This document shows, piece by piece, positions 1-12,377 of a stretch of 64,000 bases of DNA. The position numbers were made by a program, and so were the translations under genes. This DNA is from Parasitella parasitica. Its lineage: Eukaryota; Mucoromycota; Mucoromycetes; Mucorales; Mucoraceae. The notes under the pieces are model-generated. The model searched no databases, had not been told where the DNA came from, and saw only the letters and a list, made by a program, of their open reading frames with translations. The stretch spans positions 85,480 to 149,479 of the forward strand of contig MU619241.1 of NCBI GenBank assembly GCA_025201805.1. The letters are read 5' to 3'. Position 1 is the first letter of the stretch, and each line of letters starts with the position of its first letter.

Positions 1-850
1 TTAAATATATGTTCAATAAATCTTTCTCTATGTTTATCGCCTATATTCTTCAGACATATACATTCTATTCAAGAGTATCGTTTTGAAGCTTTTATAACGA
101 CCTTAACTCCTGATAATATATTAATACACACTCACATTTATGGTGTCCCGCCAATACATAATTACAGTTGTAAACCTCACTTAAAGTCAAAATAAATGTC
201 CCGCGCGTCTCATAACTCAAGTTATGATCAATATAAGTGAATTTATTAAACAGCTTAAGCAGGCTGTCTTTTAAATGTGGGACTCTAACAAGTGTCCTCA
301 GGGTGTCTCCTGTACCCTATAAATACAATAAAATTTCATTTATCTCGGAGACTGGCAGCCTCGTAGAGCGAGATAGACCCCGCGTAAACGAAGATCGATT
401 TCTACCAGAGTGGTCGGGGTGATCAGCTCGTAAGAGAATAAAAAAAGGGTGGAAAAGCTGACCAACATTTTTATTCATTTCAACGCCATGAAATGCCATC
501 TTGCATGAATCTTGCATAAAGATCTTTTTGAAATAGCAAAGAATTTGGGAATGGTTCTTTAATTCAACGACAAAATGTATTGTCATTGTTAATGTTTCAA
601 TCCGTTGCGGCACAGTTGTGTATGGAAAGGCTCGTATTATTTGCACACATGGGCGTGTATAAACTTGTAAAAAACGGTAGACGGCGAGGCAAGAAATGAA
701 TATCATCATCTTGGGTTGGGTGGATAGAATTATTTGAATTTGGGCTAGATGAAGAGCCTCAACTAGTGAACAAGTTTCGCAAATTCACTGATGTGCGATT
801 CTGATCTATTCAAAGTGGTAACAAGAAGCGATATGCTTTACACTATTTCG
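1..850. other. Gene-poor stretch, left edge of window
   Basis: AT-rich sequence with only short open frames on both strands. None has splice signals, composition or motifs that I can tie to a protein family. A slightly GC-richer patch at about 180-430 could be a decayed element, but nothing recognisable is left in it. Confidence 0.5.
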
Positions 851-1137
851 GTGCACTAGCAAAAAACGTTTTGGTGCACGACCAAAATAAACTTGGTGCA
901 AAGTTGAAACATTTTTGGTGCAAGGTTAAATGCACAGAGGTTCATGTGCATAGCTTTGTTTCGTATATTTTTCTTTCCACAGCCATTCTACCTGAAATTA
1001 CAGTATCTACAGAAAACTCTAAAGCTATTGATAACTAATTCCTTTAAAGTAATAGAAAAGAGTGTGCACCAAACACATTTTAATTTTGCACCAAATTTAT
1101 TTTTGGTAGTGCACCTAAATGTTTTGGCTAGTGCATC
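851..1137. mobile_element. MITE-like element with long terminal inverted repeats
   Basis: The left arm (about 851-925) and the right arm (about 1062-1137) are imperfect inverted repeats of about 75 nt. Both are built around the word GGTGCA/TGCACC: the left arm opens GGTGCACTAGC and the right arm closes GCTAGTGCATC. The similarity may continue slightly outside, with ACTATTTCGG at 842 and its complement CCGAAAATAGT at 1147-1157. The internal segment of about 130 nt has no coding capacity. Length, long terminal repeats and absence of genes match a non-autonomous DNA transposon (MITE) or a fold-back element. I could not identify a clear target-site duplication, and no second full copy is present in the window. 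Confidence 0.6.
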
Positions 1138-2667
1138 AATAATTTCCGAAAATAGTATATTTCATTCATCTTTGGTAATACCTACAGGGACAGTTTTTTT
1201 GTGTTATCATTTGCCGTTGATCCAAATCTTCAGAGAAAAATCATGAAAAATACAGGATCAGTCAAATTAAAGAGAGGATTGTTATTATAAAAACTAAAAG
1301 TTTTGGAATAAAAAATGCTGAACCCTTGCCCTCTTTCATATCAGATAGTAAATTTATCTCTGTTTTCAATTACGTAATATTATTCTTGCAATTGCTCCAT
1401 GAGTTTCAATATGCAAAGCAACGTGTAACCCGCTAGCCCGCCTTTATTACTTCAAGTATTCTTAATTATGCACATTTTATACTCTACTCACATCACGCTA
1501 AGGGCTTGACAGCAATCCCGGATTGAAATTTTTACATACATATCATAATAATCAAATTCGAGTAGCATTTTGCTTGTCATGCCACAATATTTGAGCCCTT
1601 TTCCCTGCATAAAAATGCTTGAATTTCATATGCAAGCTTTACATGTAAAAAATCTTGGCAATTTAGCTGTGTATTACAGTATCAGAGCATGACATATTCA
1701 GTAATGAATAAGCTTCTTTTTGAGCTGCTGACAAGCTATAAACCATACATTATTTTTGTCTACACTTCGTAGCGATGTCGCATGCTATATCTATGATACC
1801 TATATATAGAGTCTTCAGGTGATCGAATCAAGTTATTATTGGAGTATTTCTATAGATCATTTTTGAATAAGCAAGGTATTAACGTATAAACACTTTATGA
1901 TAATAAGTGTCTTTCACAGGATTTTAAAGGTACAAGAACACTGCAGTATTGCATACGGAAAAACAATGAATTCTCACACTAAAGTTCCTAATCAAAAATA
2001 GACTCAAACACGATATAAACGGGATAAAATGCCAAACAAAGTATTCTATGAGCAACTTGGCCATGTATTACGTTGGTATATTCAAATTGCATCATGATGC
2101 ATCTTCTGCAGTAGTAATTCTGTTGATTTTTCTGCGCAACAGTATATAAATATTTAGAGGTAGACAGAACAAGACGTTGTTTTCACATAGGTTGGTTTTG
2201 ACCCGTAAACAAAAGGCTTTATTTCATAACCACAAACGCATTAATCGTTTTATAAACGACTACATCAAGAATAAATATCATTTTTAATATCAAAGATACA
2301 GCTGAAAAAATACCACTGTTAATAACGTCCAACATTGTTGCATAAAATTGCATATATCATACATACACGAAAAAGAATGAAAATAATGCGTTTCGCTGCC
2401 TAAATGAAGCATAAATTACAAAGATTCGGTTGAGATTTTGCCAGGTCATGCTATTACCTGCTCAGAAACGATTTTAATGTTCATCGATCTAGTTTATTGC
2501 TATGGTTACCAAGAAATCATATTTTAACCCAATCTCCTGACACACCTCCTTTTCACCACAATACCAGAATCCTTTCTTTTGTTGACATATATAAATACAG
2601 GCTAACTTGTAACTTTTCTCTCTCTCTTTCATTCATTTCTTTTTAAATCTTAGCTAAGCAATCTGAA
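1138..2667. other. Intergenic region upstream of the sulfate permease
   Basis: About 1.5 kb of AT-rich sequence with no open frame I can support. The last 100 nt look like a promoter and leader: a TATA-like string at 2586-2597, then a pyrimidine-rich CT tract at about 2616-2645 just before the start codon. Confidence 0.5.
2586..2597 (+). promoter_or_regulatory. TATA-like box of the sulfate permease gene
   Basis: CATATATAAATA lies about 70 nt upstream of the ATG at 2668 and is followed by a CT-rich tract, a common arrangement for fungal core promoters. The call rests on sequence only. Confidence 0.4.
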
Positions 2668-5358
2668 ATGAAAGATACTATTGTAATTGATTACGCTCCT
2701 GTGCCCTTCAAAATCAAAGCAAAAGAATTGTTTAGACAGCTACCTGGTTTCTTTAAAAGTTACTTCGCAGGCATATTTCCCATTGTTCAATGGATTCATA
2801 GATACAACTTGACTGTAAGTAATCGTTGATGGCATGAATGACAAATAATTAACGGTGACAATAGTGGCTGGTACAAGATGTCATTGCTGGTGTTACAGTG
2901 GGTATTGTGATTGTCCCTCAAAGCATGGCCTATGCCAAAATTGCTAATCTTGACCCGCAATATGGACTCTAGTAAGTAAAAAAAAAAAAGTTGCTATAGC
3001 AATTTTTTCAGGCCCTCACCTCGCCGATAATATAGTACTTCATTTGTGGGTGTTTCACTGTATTGTTTCTTCGGTACATCAAAAGACATTAGCATTGGCC
3101 CTATATGTGAGCATCACCCGCTGCGCATAAACACAAATATAGCATTGACGAATTTTATTTCCATTTAGCCACGGTATCCTTATTAGTCAGTTCCGTTGTT
3201 AATTCCGTAACCAAGATGGATCCTAGCATTACAAATTCTGAAATTGCTGTGACACTCAGCCTGTTTGCTGGCATTGTCATGCTTATTATCAGCTTTCTTC
3301 GCTTGGGTATCCTCGTGGATTTCATACCTGGTAAAAGCGCAGACCATCATGCTAAAACTTTCAATCAAGACTGACACTTTTATTTTTTATTTTTGTTTAC
3401 CAGAACCGGCAATAGCAGGATACATGACCGGGTCAGCCATCACAATTGTTCTTGGTCAATGCCCGAAACTGTTTGGTATTCCAGATGTTTCAACGCATGA
3501 ATCGCCCTATCTGATATTTGGAAATGTGCTGGCGAAACTGCCTCATACCCGATTAGACGTTGCCTTTGGTCTGACCTCGCTGGTGTTTCTGTATGCTGTT
3601 CGATTTATCTGCGGGAAGTACACTTGCAAATCGCCCCATTTGCAGAAGGCTATCTTCCTATTTAGCATCATGAGGAATGGTTTGATTGTTATCATAGGCA
3701 CATTCATTTCCTTTTTGATCAGCAGAGGTCAATCGTCAAGCCCTATATCCATTATTCAATCTGTGCCTGCGGGATTTGATGCCATGGGCGTGCCTTCTCT
3801 GCGCTTTGACATTCTCAAAGAAGCTGGCGGTATTGTCCCCTCAATTGTTCTCATTATGGTCCTGGAACATATTTCAGTTGCAAAAGCATTTGGGAGAATC
3901 TACGATTATCAAATTAACCCTGATCAAGAAATATTAGCTATTGGGGTTAGCAACATTGTTGGATCATTTTTTGGGTAATAACAGAAAAACTAAAGCATTC
4001 TATTTCCTGATCTAACTCTATACTCTTTTATCAGCGGTTATCCTGCCACAGGAGCGTTTAGCCGTACAGCCATTATGGCGAGATCTGGTTCAAGAACGCC
4101 TATTGCAGGTGTTTTCTCCGGTGCCATTGTCGTATTAGCGCTCTACGCCCTGACTCCTGCTTTTTACTATATCCCTGACGCCGTTTTGGCTGCCGTTGTC
4201 ATTCATGCTGTCTCTGATTTAGCTTCTGGAAGTAAATACCTCAAAGAACTGTGGCTTGCGAGCAATGCAGAGTTGTTTGTTTGGGTGAGTGCAGTAATTG
4301 TCACCATATTTGTTGATGTGGAGAGTGGTATATACGCTGCTGTGGGACTTTCGTTGCTTTTAATGCTGTATAAGCTTGCAAGACCACCTATCAAGACATT
4401 GACTAGAATCTCCGCTCACGACGACAAGCCAGTAACAGGGGAGATGTACTTGGATGCTCAGGGCAACAAAACTACCACCGATGCTTCATCTGACAGAGAT
4501 AAACATTATATCTACGTTGACGAGGCCGACCCAAATTTCAAGGATTATATCATTGCCGTACCCTCTGGCATCCTCATACTCAAGCTGTGTGGTTCGGTCC
4601 TCTATCCCAATGCCGAGCACATTTCTGATGCCATCGTCCATACAATCAAGCAAAAGACAAGATGCGGAAACACTGCAGATATGAGCAAAAGCGACAGTGA
4701 TCGTGCCTGGAATCACAACAACACCCAAACACAAGATCTCGATGGTCTGCAATTGCCTATTTTGGAGGCCGTGGTTCTCAATTTTGATGCTGTTTGTAGA
4801 CTCGACGCAACGGCTATCCAGGCCCTTGCTGTTACCCGTGACACAGTAGATCGATATGCTGGATGCTCGGTCGAATGGCATTTTACTGGATTACAAGGAG
4901 AGAGTGTTCGACGCGCTCTGCTGAACGCTGGTTTCGGTTCTTACTGTGAAATGACTGGACCAGACAGCTCTGGGGATTGCTCTCTGGTCTCATTAGCCTC
5001 AGCAAATGAGCAGCCTGTGCCTTTGTCTTCTTCCTCAAACGCATCTCCAAAATTACCCATGCAAAATGTGGTTGTCAACCATAAGGAAGGGTTGGATTCA
5101 AGAAATTTTATTTATGACCTGGAAACAGGGTCTGCGATAAAAACAGGTGAATCGCTCTCCAGAACTGATGCATGTAATCAAAACGCACCTAATCATAATA
5201 ATAAGGAAAACACTACTCCTGCGACGCCAACAGATCGCTTTCCGTGCTTTCATTGGGACGTGGATTCAGCTGTTCGCTCCATCTGTAAAAGATGGCATGA
5301 AAAAACTCGAAAAACACTAAAAATAGAGAAAATGGATACCGGCATTGCCATCAATTAG
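2668..5358 (+). CDS. SulP-family sulfate permease with STAS domain
   Basis: Predicted plasma-membrane sulfate/proton symporter of the SulP (SLC26) family, related to yeast Sul1/Sul2. Six exons (2668-2814, 2865-2971, 3036-3106, 3169-3330, 3404-3974, 4035-5358) join in frame to 793 residues. The SulP signature is clear near residues 60-85 (VGIVIVPQSMAYAKIANL) and in FIPEPAIAGYMTGSAIT, and many hydrophobic helices follow (GYPATGAFSRTAI, AFYYIPDAVLAAVVIHAV). A C-terminal STAS domain spans about residues 525-660 and includes ILEAVVLNFDAVCRLDATAI. The last 130 residues are polar and unlike the family core. AATAAA-type signals follow the stop near 5405. All introns are GT-AG and 50-73 nt long. The substrate (sulfate rather than another anion) is inferred from the family. 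Confidence 0.93.
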
Positions 5359-5852
5359 CTTGCATCCTTTAGTGTATCCATATTTTGTTACAAATATATT
5401 ATTCAATAAAATAGATTTCATTTAGTTTACACAAGCATATTTTACTCTGGTATCACCTTATGCACTGTAAACATGCAAAGCAGACCATGATGGATTAGCT
5501 TTACAATTCTGCTGCGTCAGAGCCGAGTGAAAATCTATTTTTACAGTATAATACAACTTTTTACAGCATACAAACTTATTGCTGACAGCCACTTCCTGAG
5601 CCTATATGGATGAGATTACAAAGAGGCTAGACCATCGTATTTCTCGTTTCTCGATCCAGGCACCAAATAGATATTGTTCGATTGAGCCAAGCCATTTTCA
5701 TTTCTAAATCTATATTTATATTTGTTTACAGTGTTTATGTCTCCTGAATAATTATAATATAGTAAGGTATATAAATGGGTGTAACATCATCATCATGAAA
5801 TGACCTACAAAACACTTGTTCTTTCGTCTCTATCTTTTGTCATTATTTCAAT
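5359..5852. other. Intergenic spacer between permease and GPI-type protein
   Basis: About 490 nt without coding signal. It contains the 3' end of the permease transcript and, at 5768-5776, a TATATAAAT string about 80 nt before the next start codon that is probably the TATA element of the downstream gene. Confidence 0.5.
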
Positions 5853-6398
5853 ATGGTGAAATCTGGATATATTTTTGTTTCTCTCGCAGTACTTGGTTCT
5901 GTTGTTATGGCTCAAGAAGGTATGGACGATAGCATTATTATCGTTGAATCCTTTACTGATTTAGTCAATCTTAGCCACGCCCACCGCTGCAGATGGAATC
6001 ACTATCCCTACTGCTATTCCAAGCAATATCGCACTTCCCACTGAAATAGCTGATGTTGTTAGCAGTTTGATCAAAAATCCCTCAGGAATAAACTCTTATA
6101 TTTCTATGGTAAAGTCATATAACTTGATTGGTAAACCTCAACCACGACTGATTAACCTGTATGCTCTATCTATATACTACAAACATAGGCCTCCGATAAA
6201 GTAAGCCAGCTGCCTTCTCAATACCAAGCTTCCGCTTATTCTGCACTGTCAGCAGCAAGTAAATCCGCCGCTGTCTTTCAGCCTACTAAACCAGCAGGAG
6301 CATCCCATTCTTCTTCTGCTGCAACTACTGGTAATACTCCCGCTTCGTTTGCTATAAACGCTCTTGCTATTGCATCTGTGTTTGCTTTTCTTTTGTAG
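5853..6398 (+). CDS. Small Ser/Ala/Thr-rich secreted protein, probably GPI-anchored
   Basis: Three exons (5853-5919, 5975-6108, 6189-6398) give a 136-residue protein. The N-terminus is a clean signal peptide (MVKSGYIFVSLAVLGSVVMA, then QEA). The mature part is rich in Ala, Ser, Thr and Pro (PTAADGITIPTAIPSNIALP, later SSSAATTGNTPAS). The C-terminus is a short hydrophobic tail (FAINALAIASVFAFLL) ending at the stop, the pattern of a GPI-attachment signal with a small-residue omega region around GNTPAS. Without splicing the frame breaks after about 60 codons; both introns (55 and 80 nt) have good GT-AG ends and restore one frame. A cell-wall or plasma-membrane surface protein is likely. I do not recognise a named family. 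Confidence 0.75.
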
Positions 6399-7944
6399 TC
6401 ATATTCGCTTATCTTTTTTTGCTTGAGTTTTCTACTCTTCTTTACCCAGCAATAAATCACTGTGTGCCCTATACAGTAAAACTGTTTTTCAAGTCTTTTA
6501 TGTTCATAATCAGCAAATGTTTGCTGTTAAACTCGCAAAAATGCTCATACATGACAAAGTATAGCAAATTATAGGTAATATAGCAAGGATGGGTTTATTT
6601 GCAGTGTGATATAGTATTCAATGCATCATACAACTATAATCAGGACAGTTACAAGAAGGCTCAGTTTAGGTTAGTGTAGTACAATGCAGTTGTGCAGTAA
6701 ATACATAGTGGGGTTTGTTTCTTTCAACTTGAACTCATGAAAAGCTTATTCGATTTACAACAAGTATGAACAAGCCATATGTACCTACAAGCGAGAGATT
6801 GTCTAAAATGTAGGTAATTATACAGGAAGAATATGACATCTTGCACGCGATATAGAATGCTTCAAATGATCAAGACGCTTAAATAAATATGAGAGGTACC
6901 CACAAAATAAAGACTATTTTTTACTAAAACAGAAAAGAATCGACCAACCTCGAAAGACTGGGCGCTCTATAAAGTTAAGACACGATTAGATAAAGAGCAA
7001 AAGTAAGTAGAAATGGTCGTCTATAAAGCAGCTGTGTTAGATGCATTAGGGGCAGCTGGAAGGCTATCATCATGAGCTTTTGCTTGGGATTTAAAATTTT
7101 TCAAGTCAAAAAAGATACAAAGAGTAGTCCAGAGTACACAGGAAGCAAGGAAATTGCTATCTAGGCCCACATGAAGGCAAAATTGCTTGTAAAAATGCTT
7201 TAAAAGGTCAAAATTACCCATTTATTTCTATATTTCTCGCCTCATCGACCGTTTTAAGCTCCCAAAAGCACACCAAACAGTCGCTGTGGAACAACATATT
7301 CGTTTTAGCTCATTTTGGTGAATTTTTGCAGACCTTTTTTTTTCACCCAAACTTTGCCTTATGATACCTCATCTGATATCATTTTTTTGACAAGTGTCGA
7401 TTTTTCAGTCGAAAAGCGGAACTTTTTACTAAGGTACACATGAGAGAAAAATGTTGGTGCGGGTTGTCTTTATATGATGGCAGTGTTTATTTGGAGACTG
7501 TATATTGAATTTTTTGACCTTTTTTCAATAGACTAAAATGCCATATTTTTGATATTATTATTGTATTTTATTGATGAAATTAATAGATATATGAAGGTAT
7601 TAAATAGAGCACATTCGGTTGCATAATTTTGCTTTGGTGCTTTTATTTGCCCACTATTTGTTTTTGGATGTAAAAATTCTTCAAAGGATATATTATTTCC
7701 AAAAATGTCAAAATAGAACAAAAATGAACCAAAAAGTACCACTTGTTTTCACATTCCGCTGAATGCTTCCGTTGACAGAGCTGCCAAACAAATGTCATGT
7801 TTTAAATGGAAATTTTATTCCCATTAACGACATTCCTTGAGAGATAATGAATTGTCAATTTTAGCAAAGAACTCAGAGGGCATAATTAACTTTGCTTTAT
7901 TCATTTTTCTTTGATATCATCATATACTGAGGTAGATGTCAAAT
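6399..7944. other. Intergenic region between two convergent genes
   Basis: About 1.5 kb. A 66-codon frame on the minus strand (7021-7221) and fragments around 7740-7800 look protein-like in places but have no partner exons, family motif or promoter. I treat them as chance or as decayed repeats. The 3' ends of the GPI-type protein gene and of the proteinase gene lie at the two borders. Confidence 0.45.
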
Positions 7945-9375
7945 TTACTTGGATTCGGCAAGACCAACTCTGTTATTGCCAAGGTCATAAACACTATAAA
8001 ACTTGCGAAGGAAGACATCGCCAACAATCCAAAGAGGGCCAGCAGGCTCAGGGATATCCATTCCCATGAAACCAGAGATGCATTGATCTTGAACTTTGAG
8101 AACATAATCTTCACCCTTCAAACAGAAATCTTTGCCGTTAAAGACAAAGCAGAACTCAGGAAGTGTATGGACAACAGAGCAATCGAGAGTGTATTGACCA
8201 GCCCAATTCTTTTCTGCACCTAATTCGTGATTGATCAAATCAGCAATTGTGGTAGGGGCAATCAAAAGAGAGGAACCGGTATCAATCGCAGCACCAACAG
8301 GATCTAAATTAATGTAATCGCCACCAAACTTGATGTTCTCAAGTTCAATCTCCCAGTAGCCCTTTCTTCTAATAGGAGCCCAAGTGATGTTGCCCTTAAA
8401 ATGATCAGGATCGACACCACCAAAGATAAGCTCGCCACCACTTTCAGAACCTTCTTTGTTGATATCGTTCAACCAGAAAGAAAAGAGCTTTTCATCGACT
8501 AAATCTCTGTTTACCATGTGGTAGAAAGGAGGGACAGTATGTTGGACAGAGATCGTGTCATAACCAAGGCCAAAAATGCCATCAAACTTGGCTAATGCAA
8601 AAGTGAACCCTGGTTCTTTGACAGATTCCGCAAAACCTTGGTCCTCGACCTTAATGCCACCGACACGTAAAGTATCTTGACTGATAAAGCCTTCCAAAGA
8701 GCCAGTGCCGTATTGAATAGCAAATTCAGTGCCGTTCTCTTTGAAAGTCTCTGATTGAGCAGAGTTGTAGCGGCGATGCATGAAACAGGCAATCGAATTG
8801 CAATGGGTAGAAGGAACCCAAAGGTTAGAAGAGCCGGTATCGAATACAACGGAGAAGGTTTGAGGAGGGGAACCAAGTTCAATATCACCATAATACTACG
8901 TATGCATGAAGCATGTCAGATGATCGGCATTTGACAACCTAAATGATTCCAACTTACTTGAGCATTCATGTAGTTTGAGATAGGGACACCATGCTCCACA
9001 CTTCCATCAGGCTTGATTTGGAAGGGAGTAATGCTCACATCTTGATAACGACTAGCACCAAAGTATTTTTGGGTCAAATATTCACCGGTATGAGCATAAC
9101 GCTGAAGTCTTTCAGAGGGAGTTTCCTCTACCTTTTTGATGGCAATTCTGTAAATTTTTACAGTTAGTCAAGCGGATCCCTGTATTTTCCTTGCTCGTAT
9201 GCTTGGGGAGGGGTATGACAGCAGAAATAATGCTGATTACTCATGCATAACCATCTCGCAAATATAGCCCGAATATATAAACCAAATGTCAAAAATGTGC
9301 TTACCTCGAGACAGCAGCTTCAGATACAGATGCAAGAGCAGTAGCAATAATGGCGGACAACGCAAAGATCTTCAT
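7945..9375 (-). CDS. PEP4: Vacuolar aspartic protease (proteinase A / saccharopepsin type)
   Basis: Pepsin-fold aspartic endopeptidase of family A1, expected in the vacuole, where it activates other hydrolases. Three exons on the minus strand (9375-9305, 9147-8958, 8895-7945) give 403 residues. The signal peptide (MKIFALSAIIATALASVSEA) is followed by a propeptide of about 65 residues. The first catalytic motif VFDTGSSNLWVPS is at Asp106, the flap tyrosine is in QYGTGS near residue 149, and the second motif AAIDTGSSL is at about Asp292. The end, WIVGDVFLRKFYSVYDLGNNRVGLA, is cut here to its core GDVFLRKFYSVYD, typical of saccharopepsins. The chain has no C-terminal GPI tail, which favours a vacuolar rather than a yapsin-type enzyme. 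Length and motif spacing are normal. Confidence 0.93.
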
Positions 9376-9981
9376 TGTTTCGTTATGAGTGTCAAAATGA
9401 TGAAGGAGAAAAAGGAAACGAAAATGAAAAAAGAAAACAAATATAGCTCTCTTCGGGCTTTTTGGTGCTGTGGACAGTATTGAGACAGTTCATCGTGATG
9501 TCATTTCTGATAAGAAGGTCTTGTGCCAAGCGAGAAAACACAAGCAAGAGCCATCATATGGGAAAAGCATCAACAAACCGTTTATAAACTTTACATGCAA
9601 ATGTTGGGAGACTTGAACTTGTGTCTTACATGAATACATTTCCCGTTTTGTCAAGATCGACGTAAACAAACCACATTCAGATGATTTGCATAGAAAGAAT
9701 TGTGAGGGCTCTCCAGGGCTTTGAGAATTTGCTGTAAATGGCCTTGCTTGATACCAACAGTTTCGTATTAGAGAATGCTGTTGCAATTGGAAAAGCGGAA
9801 ACATCTCCATCGCAGACCCAAAGGCAAAAATATCTAAATACTCGGTATTATGGCATCAAATGCAATAAGGAACAATCTGTCTCTCTCTCACTCTCTTTTC
9901 CCTCAACCCCTTTCATATTGTAATATCACATGAATTTTATTAACAAGAGTCTTCAAAGCTATAATCAAAAAACTACAACAT
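9376..9981. other. Intergenic region upstream of proteinase A
   Basis: About 600 nt holding the promoter and leader of the minus-strand proteinase gene and the 3' end of the eL6 gene. The proteinase leader on the minus strand is rich in CTTTT and TTTTC. No supported coding frame. Confidence 0.5.
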
Positions 9982-10686
9982 TTAGAACTTCATGTCGTGA
10001 GGGAATTGACCCTTGTTCAAACCAAAGTTGGAAGTCAAGTATTGACGGAGGAAAGGAGTCTTGGCAATAACTTGGAGAAGAGCATTGTCGACAGTCTTTT
10101 GATCAGCAACCTTGGACTCGGGGTAAGCAGCCTTTTTTTGCTCGCCTTCGAGGAAAGCCTTCTCAGTCTTGGCAGACTTCTTAAAGTAGGCATCGTTGAA
10201 CTTGGCATCAATGGAGACGGAAGCAAGGTCGAGCTTGGTAGAAGTAGCAATGACATAAGCTTGGTTGACACGTCTCAAGGGGACACCGTTGACCTTGAAG
10301 GGACCAGTGACCAAGAGAAGGCCAGAGTCGAGTTGCTTCAAAACAACAACACGCTTTCCACGGTAGCGACCTGCGAGGAGGATGACAACAGTACCGGCAG
10401 TGATGGAGGCACGGAGAGTAGTCTTCTTGGCAGCCTTACGGTTAACCTTGGGTTGAGGGATATCCTCGGCAGGATAGAAACGAGAAGCCTTTTGAGCAGG
10501 GACAGTACGGTTTTTACCGTTCTTACCACCCTTTACCTCAACAGTCTTGTCGGTAGCAGCAGCCTTGGCAGGAGCAGCAACAGCGTTGTGCTTACGCTTG
10601 TACTGAGCCTTCTTGGAGTAGGCAGCAGAACGAGAGAAGCGAGAGACGCCAGGAGCAATGAAGCTGTTTCTAGGTGCGTGGGGCAT
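9982..10686 (-). CDS. RPL6: 60S ribosomal protein eL6
   Basis: Structural protein of the large cytosolic ribosomal subunit. One uninterrupted frame of 234 residues. A basic N-terminus is followed by the conserved SRFYPAEDIPQPK, then the KOW-like core TAGTVVILLAGRYRGKRVVV and LKQLDSGLLLVTGPFKVNGV, then PLRRVNQAYVIATSTKLDL. The C-terminus (FGLNKGQFPHDMKF) is diagnostic of eL6. Codon use is strongly biased to C/G-ending codons compared with neighbouring genes, as expected for a highly expressed gene; the same bias explains the long open frame on the opposite strand, which is a shadow. Intron-free coding sequence, with the start at the first Met after an AT-rich leader. Confidence 0.96.
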   Translation of the reverse strand: MPHAPRNSFIAPGVSRFSRSAAYSKKAQYKRKHNAVAAPAKAAATDKTVEVKGGKNGKNRTVPAQKASRFYPAEDIPQPKVNRKAAKKTTLRASITAGTVVILLAGRYRGKRVVVLKQLDSGLLLVTGPFKVNGVPLRRVNQAYVIATSTKLDLASVSIDAKFNDAYFKKSAKTEKAFLEGEQKKAAYPESKVADQKTVDNALLQVIAKTPFLRQYLTSNFGLNKGQFPHDMKF

Positions 10687-11804
10687 AATAGCTAAAATGA
10701 GGCGAGTTAATATGATATCCTTTCTAATTCCTTCAAGCTTTAAAAGTAAATCAGCATCAATTTAAGAAGAAGAAGAAAAGTACAGATATCCAAATGTCCA
10801 ATGTGATTTTCAATTGAGTGCACAGATGTGTTAATTGCTGATTTCAAAGAATAACAGTGTTCAATAACATAAACCACACTGTCATACGTATCTGTTACTT
10901 TTACACTGGTACGCTGTATGATCCGTACAATCCAAGCGACAAATTAATCTGATCGTGCGAATTCAACTGAAAATGGAACACACAGTGATTGTGAGAATCT
11001 TTACTGATACAGATGCACAGTTAAACTATCAACATCCATATGATCAAACCAAAGGATGGATGGCTGACTGTCAGCATCTTTCACTGGATGTGCTGGAATA
11101 TTGATGTATATTCCTTTCTTCTTCTTCTTTGCTTGATTTCAATGATGGATAGCATAATCCTTATGGAATTATACCCATCCATTATGCTGATTTAACCATC
11201 TATCTATTATTCTCCTTCCTCCCCTCGTTATCACTATCTCTTATATGTACCTTTGGCAATCACGAAAAAGAGGATGGTTTGTTAAAGACTCACCATGGAT
11301 ATTTAACAAACCTTCAATGTCCCGGGCGCCGCAAAACAATCGGACAGTCAACCAAAAACTTAAGCTACAGCCAATCATGGCAAAGTCAAACTATTGATAA
11401 GAGTGATTACAATGACAAGTCTCCTTGATGAGAGGTGAGAGTGCGCATCATTACAAGATAATGTTCACAACTAATCAATCTATCTTCATGATTAAGCATG
11501 TCATCCCAAAAATGAAATTACATCTGCAAAGGCATAATATCAAAAATACCTTGGATAAATTATACATTGAAATTCTTGGCTACTCTGCAGATCAGAGATG
11601 TTAAGAGTAACGTTATTCATCAGATCGCTGTATTAGCTTTCCCTTTACACATTCGCTGAAGAACACTTTTGCTGTAGGTATCAAGGCGTCAAGGTACATT
11701 TCTCCATGGATTAGCATCAACAAGCAAATATCGCACAATCTATAAAATGTCAAGTGGTTGACATTTGCTGTTCTTCGTACAACTTTTTATATGCGTGCAT
11801 TTCC
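10687..11804. other. Intergenic region, promoter of eL6 and of a small secreted protein
   Basis: About 1.1 kb without a supported gene. It separates the divergently transcribed eL6 (minus) and small secreted protein (plus). A TCTTCTTCTTCTTT tract lies near 11116 and a CCCGGGCGCC patch at about 11321. I see no recognisable regulatory motif beyond this. Confidence 0.4.
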
Positions 11805-12377
11805 ATGGTTAAGACGTGTGCCCTCTTTCTACTGTGCATCATTTATTTGTCTTTGGTTGTTTTTAGTGAAGAACTGCCAAGATTGCTGCCTCGTGATGAT
11901 GAGTTAGATTTCGAGCAATGCTGTAGCCGAACAAAATGGGAAAATGATATTGTAATCATACACAAAAATAAGCAGTGTAATCTAAACCGCTCACAATAAA
12001 CGCTGGAGTAGCTTGCGAGATTCACTGCCAACTTCTTTGGTGATTTTATCACTGTCAACGCTCAAGATATTCTAAAATCTCTTGCTGTCAAGGGGATTCT
12101 TCAGCATCAAATTATGTGGGGAATGCAAGCCATGGTATGTAGGACTTTATCATGAAAAAAGCATCACCACCACAACTGAGACAGACTCGGCAGAGACCGT
12201 TACATTAGTGCTTTCGAAACCGACATGAAATAGGTCAAAATCTCTGGTGTAATCACATTAACTTCAACCGACACTACAGTTGTTACCGGGTCTAAATGCT
12301 TTAAAGCCGGTGCTACTTTTACAACAACTACTGTCGAGGATTGTGCCTTTCCAAAATCAAAACATTATCAGAAATGA
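11805..12377 (+). CDS. Small secreted cysteine-containing protein, unknown family
   Basis: A hand-built model with three exons (11805-11951, 12012-12134, 12234-12377) gives 137 residues. The start chosen is the Met that begins a good signal peptide (MVKTCALFLLCIIYLSLVVFS); an in-frame Met 17 codons upstream would bury it. After cleavage the chain reads EELPRLLPRDDELDF, then a Cys-Cys pair, then a middle exon containing FTANFFGDFITVNAQDIL, and a final exon with VKISGVITLTSTDTTVVTG and KCFKAGATFTTTTVEDCAF. The first intron is the weakest (donor GTAATC); the second has a clear GTATGT donor. Extracellular location is likely, function unknown. An effector-like or cell-surface role is speculation. 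Confidence 0.5.

Noticed and set aside
9997-10695. 232-codon open frame opposite the eL6 gene
   Set aside because: Antisense shadow caused by the codon bias of a highly expressed ribosomal protein gene; Leu/Ser-rich with no family match.
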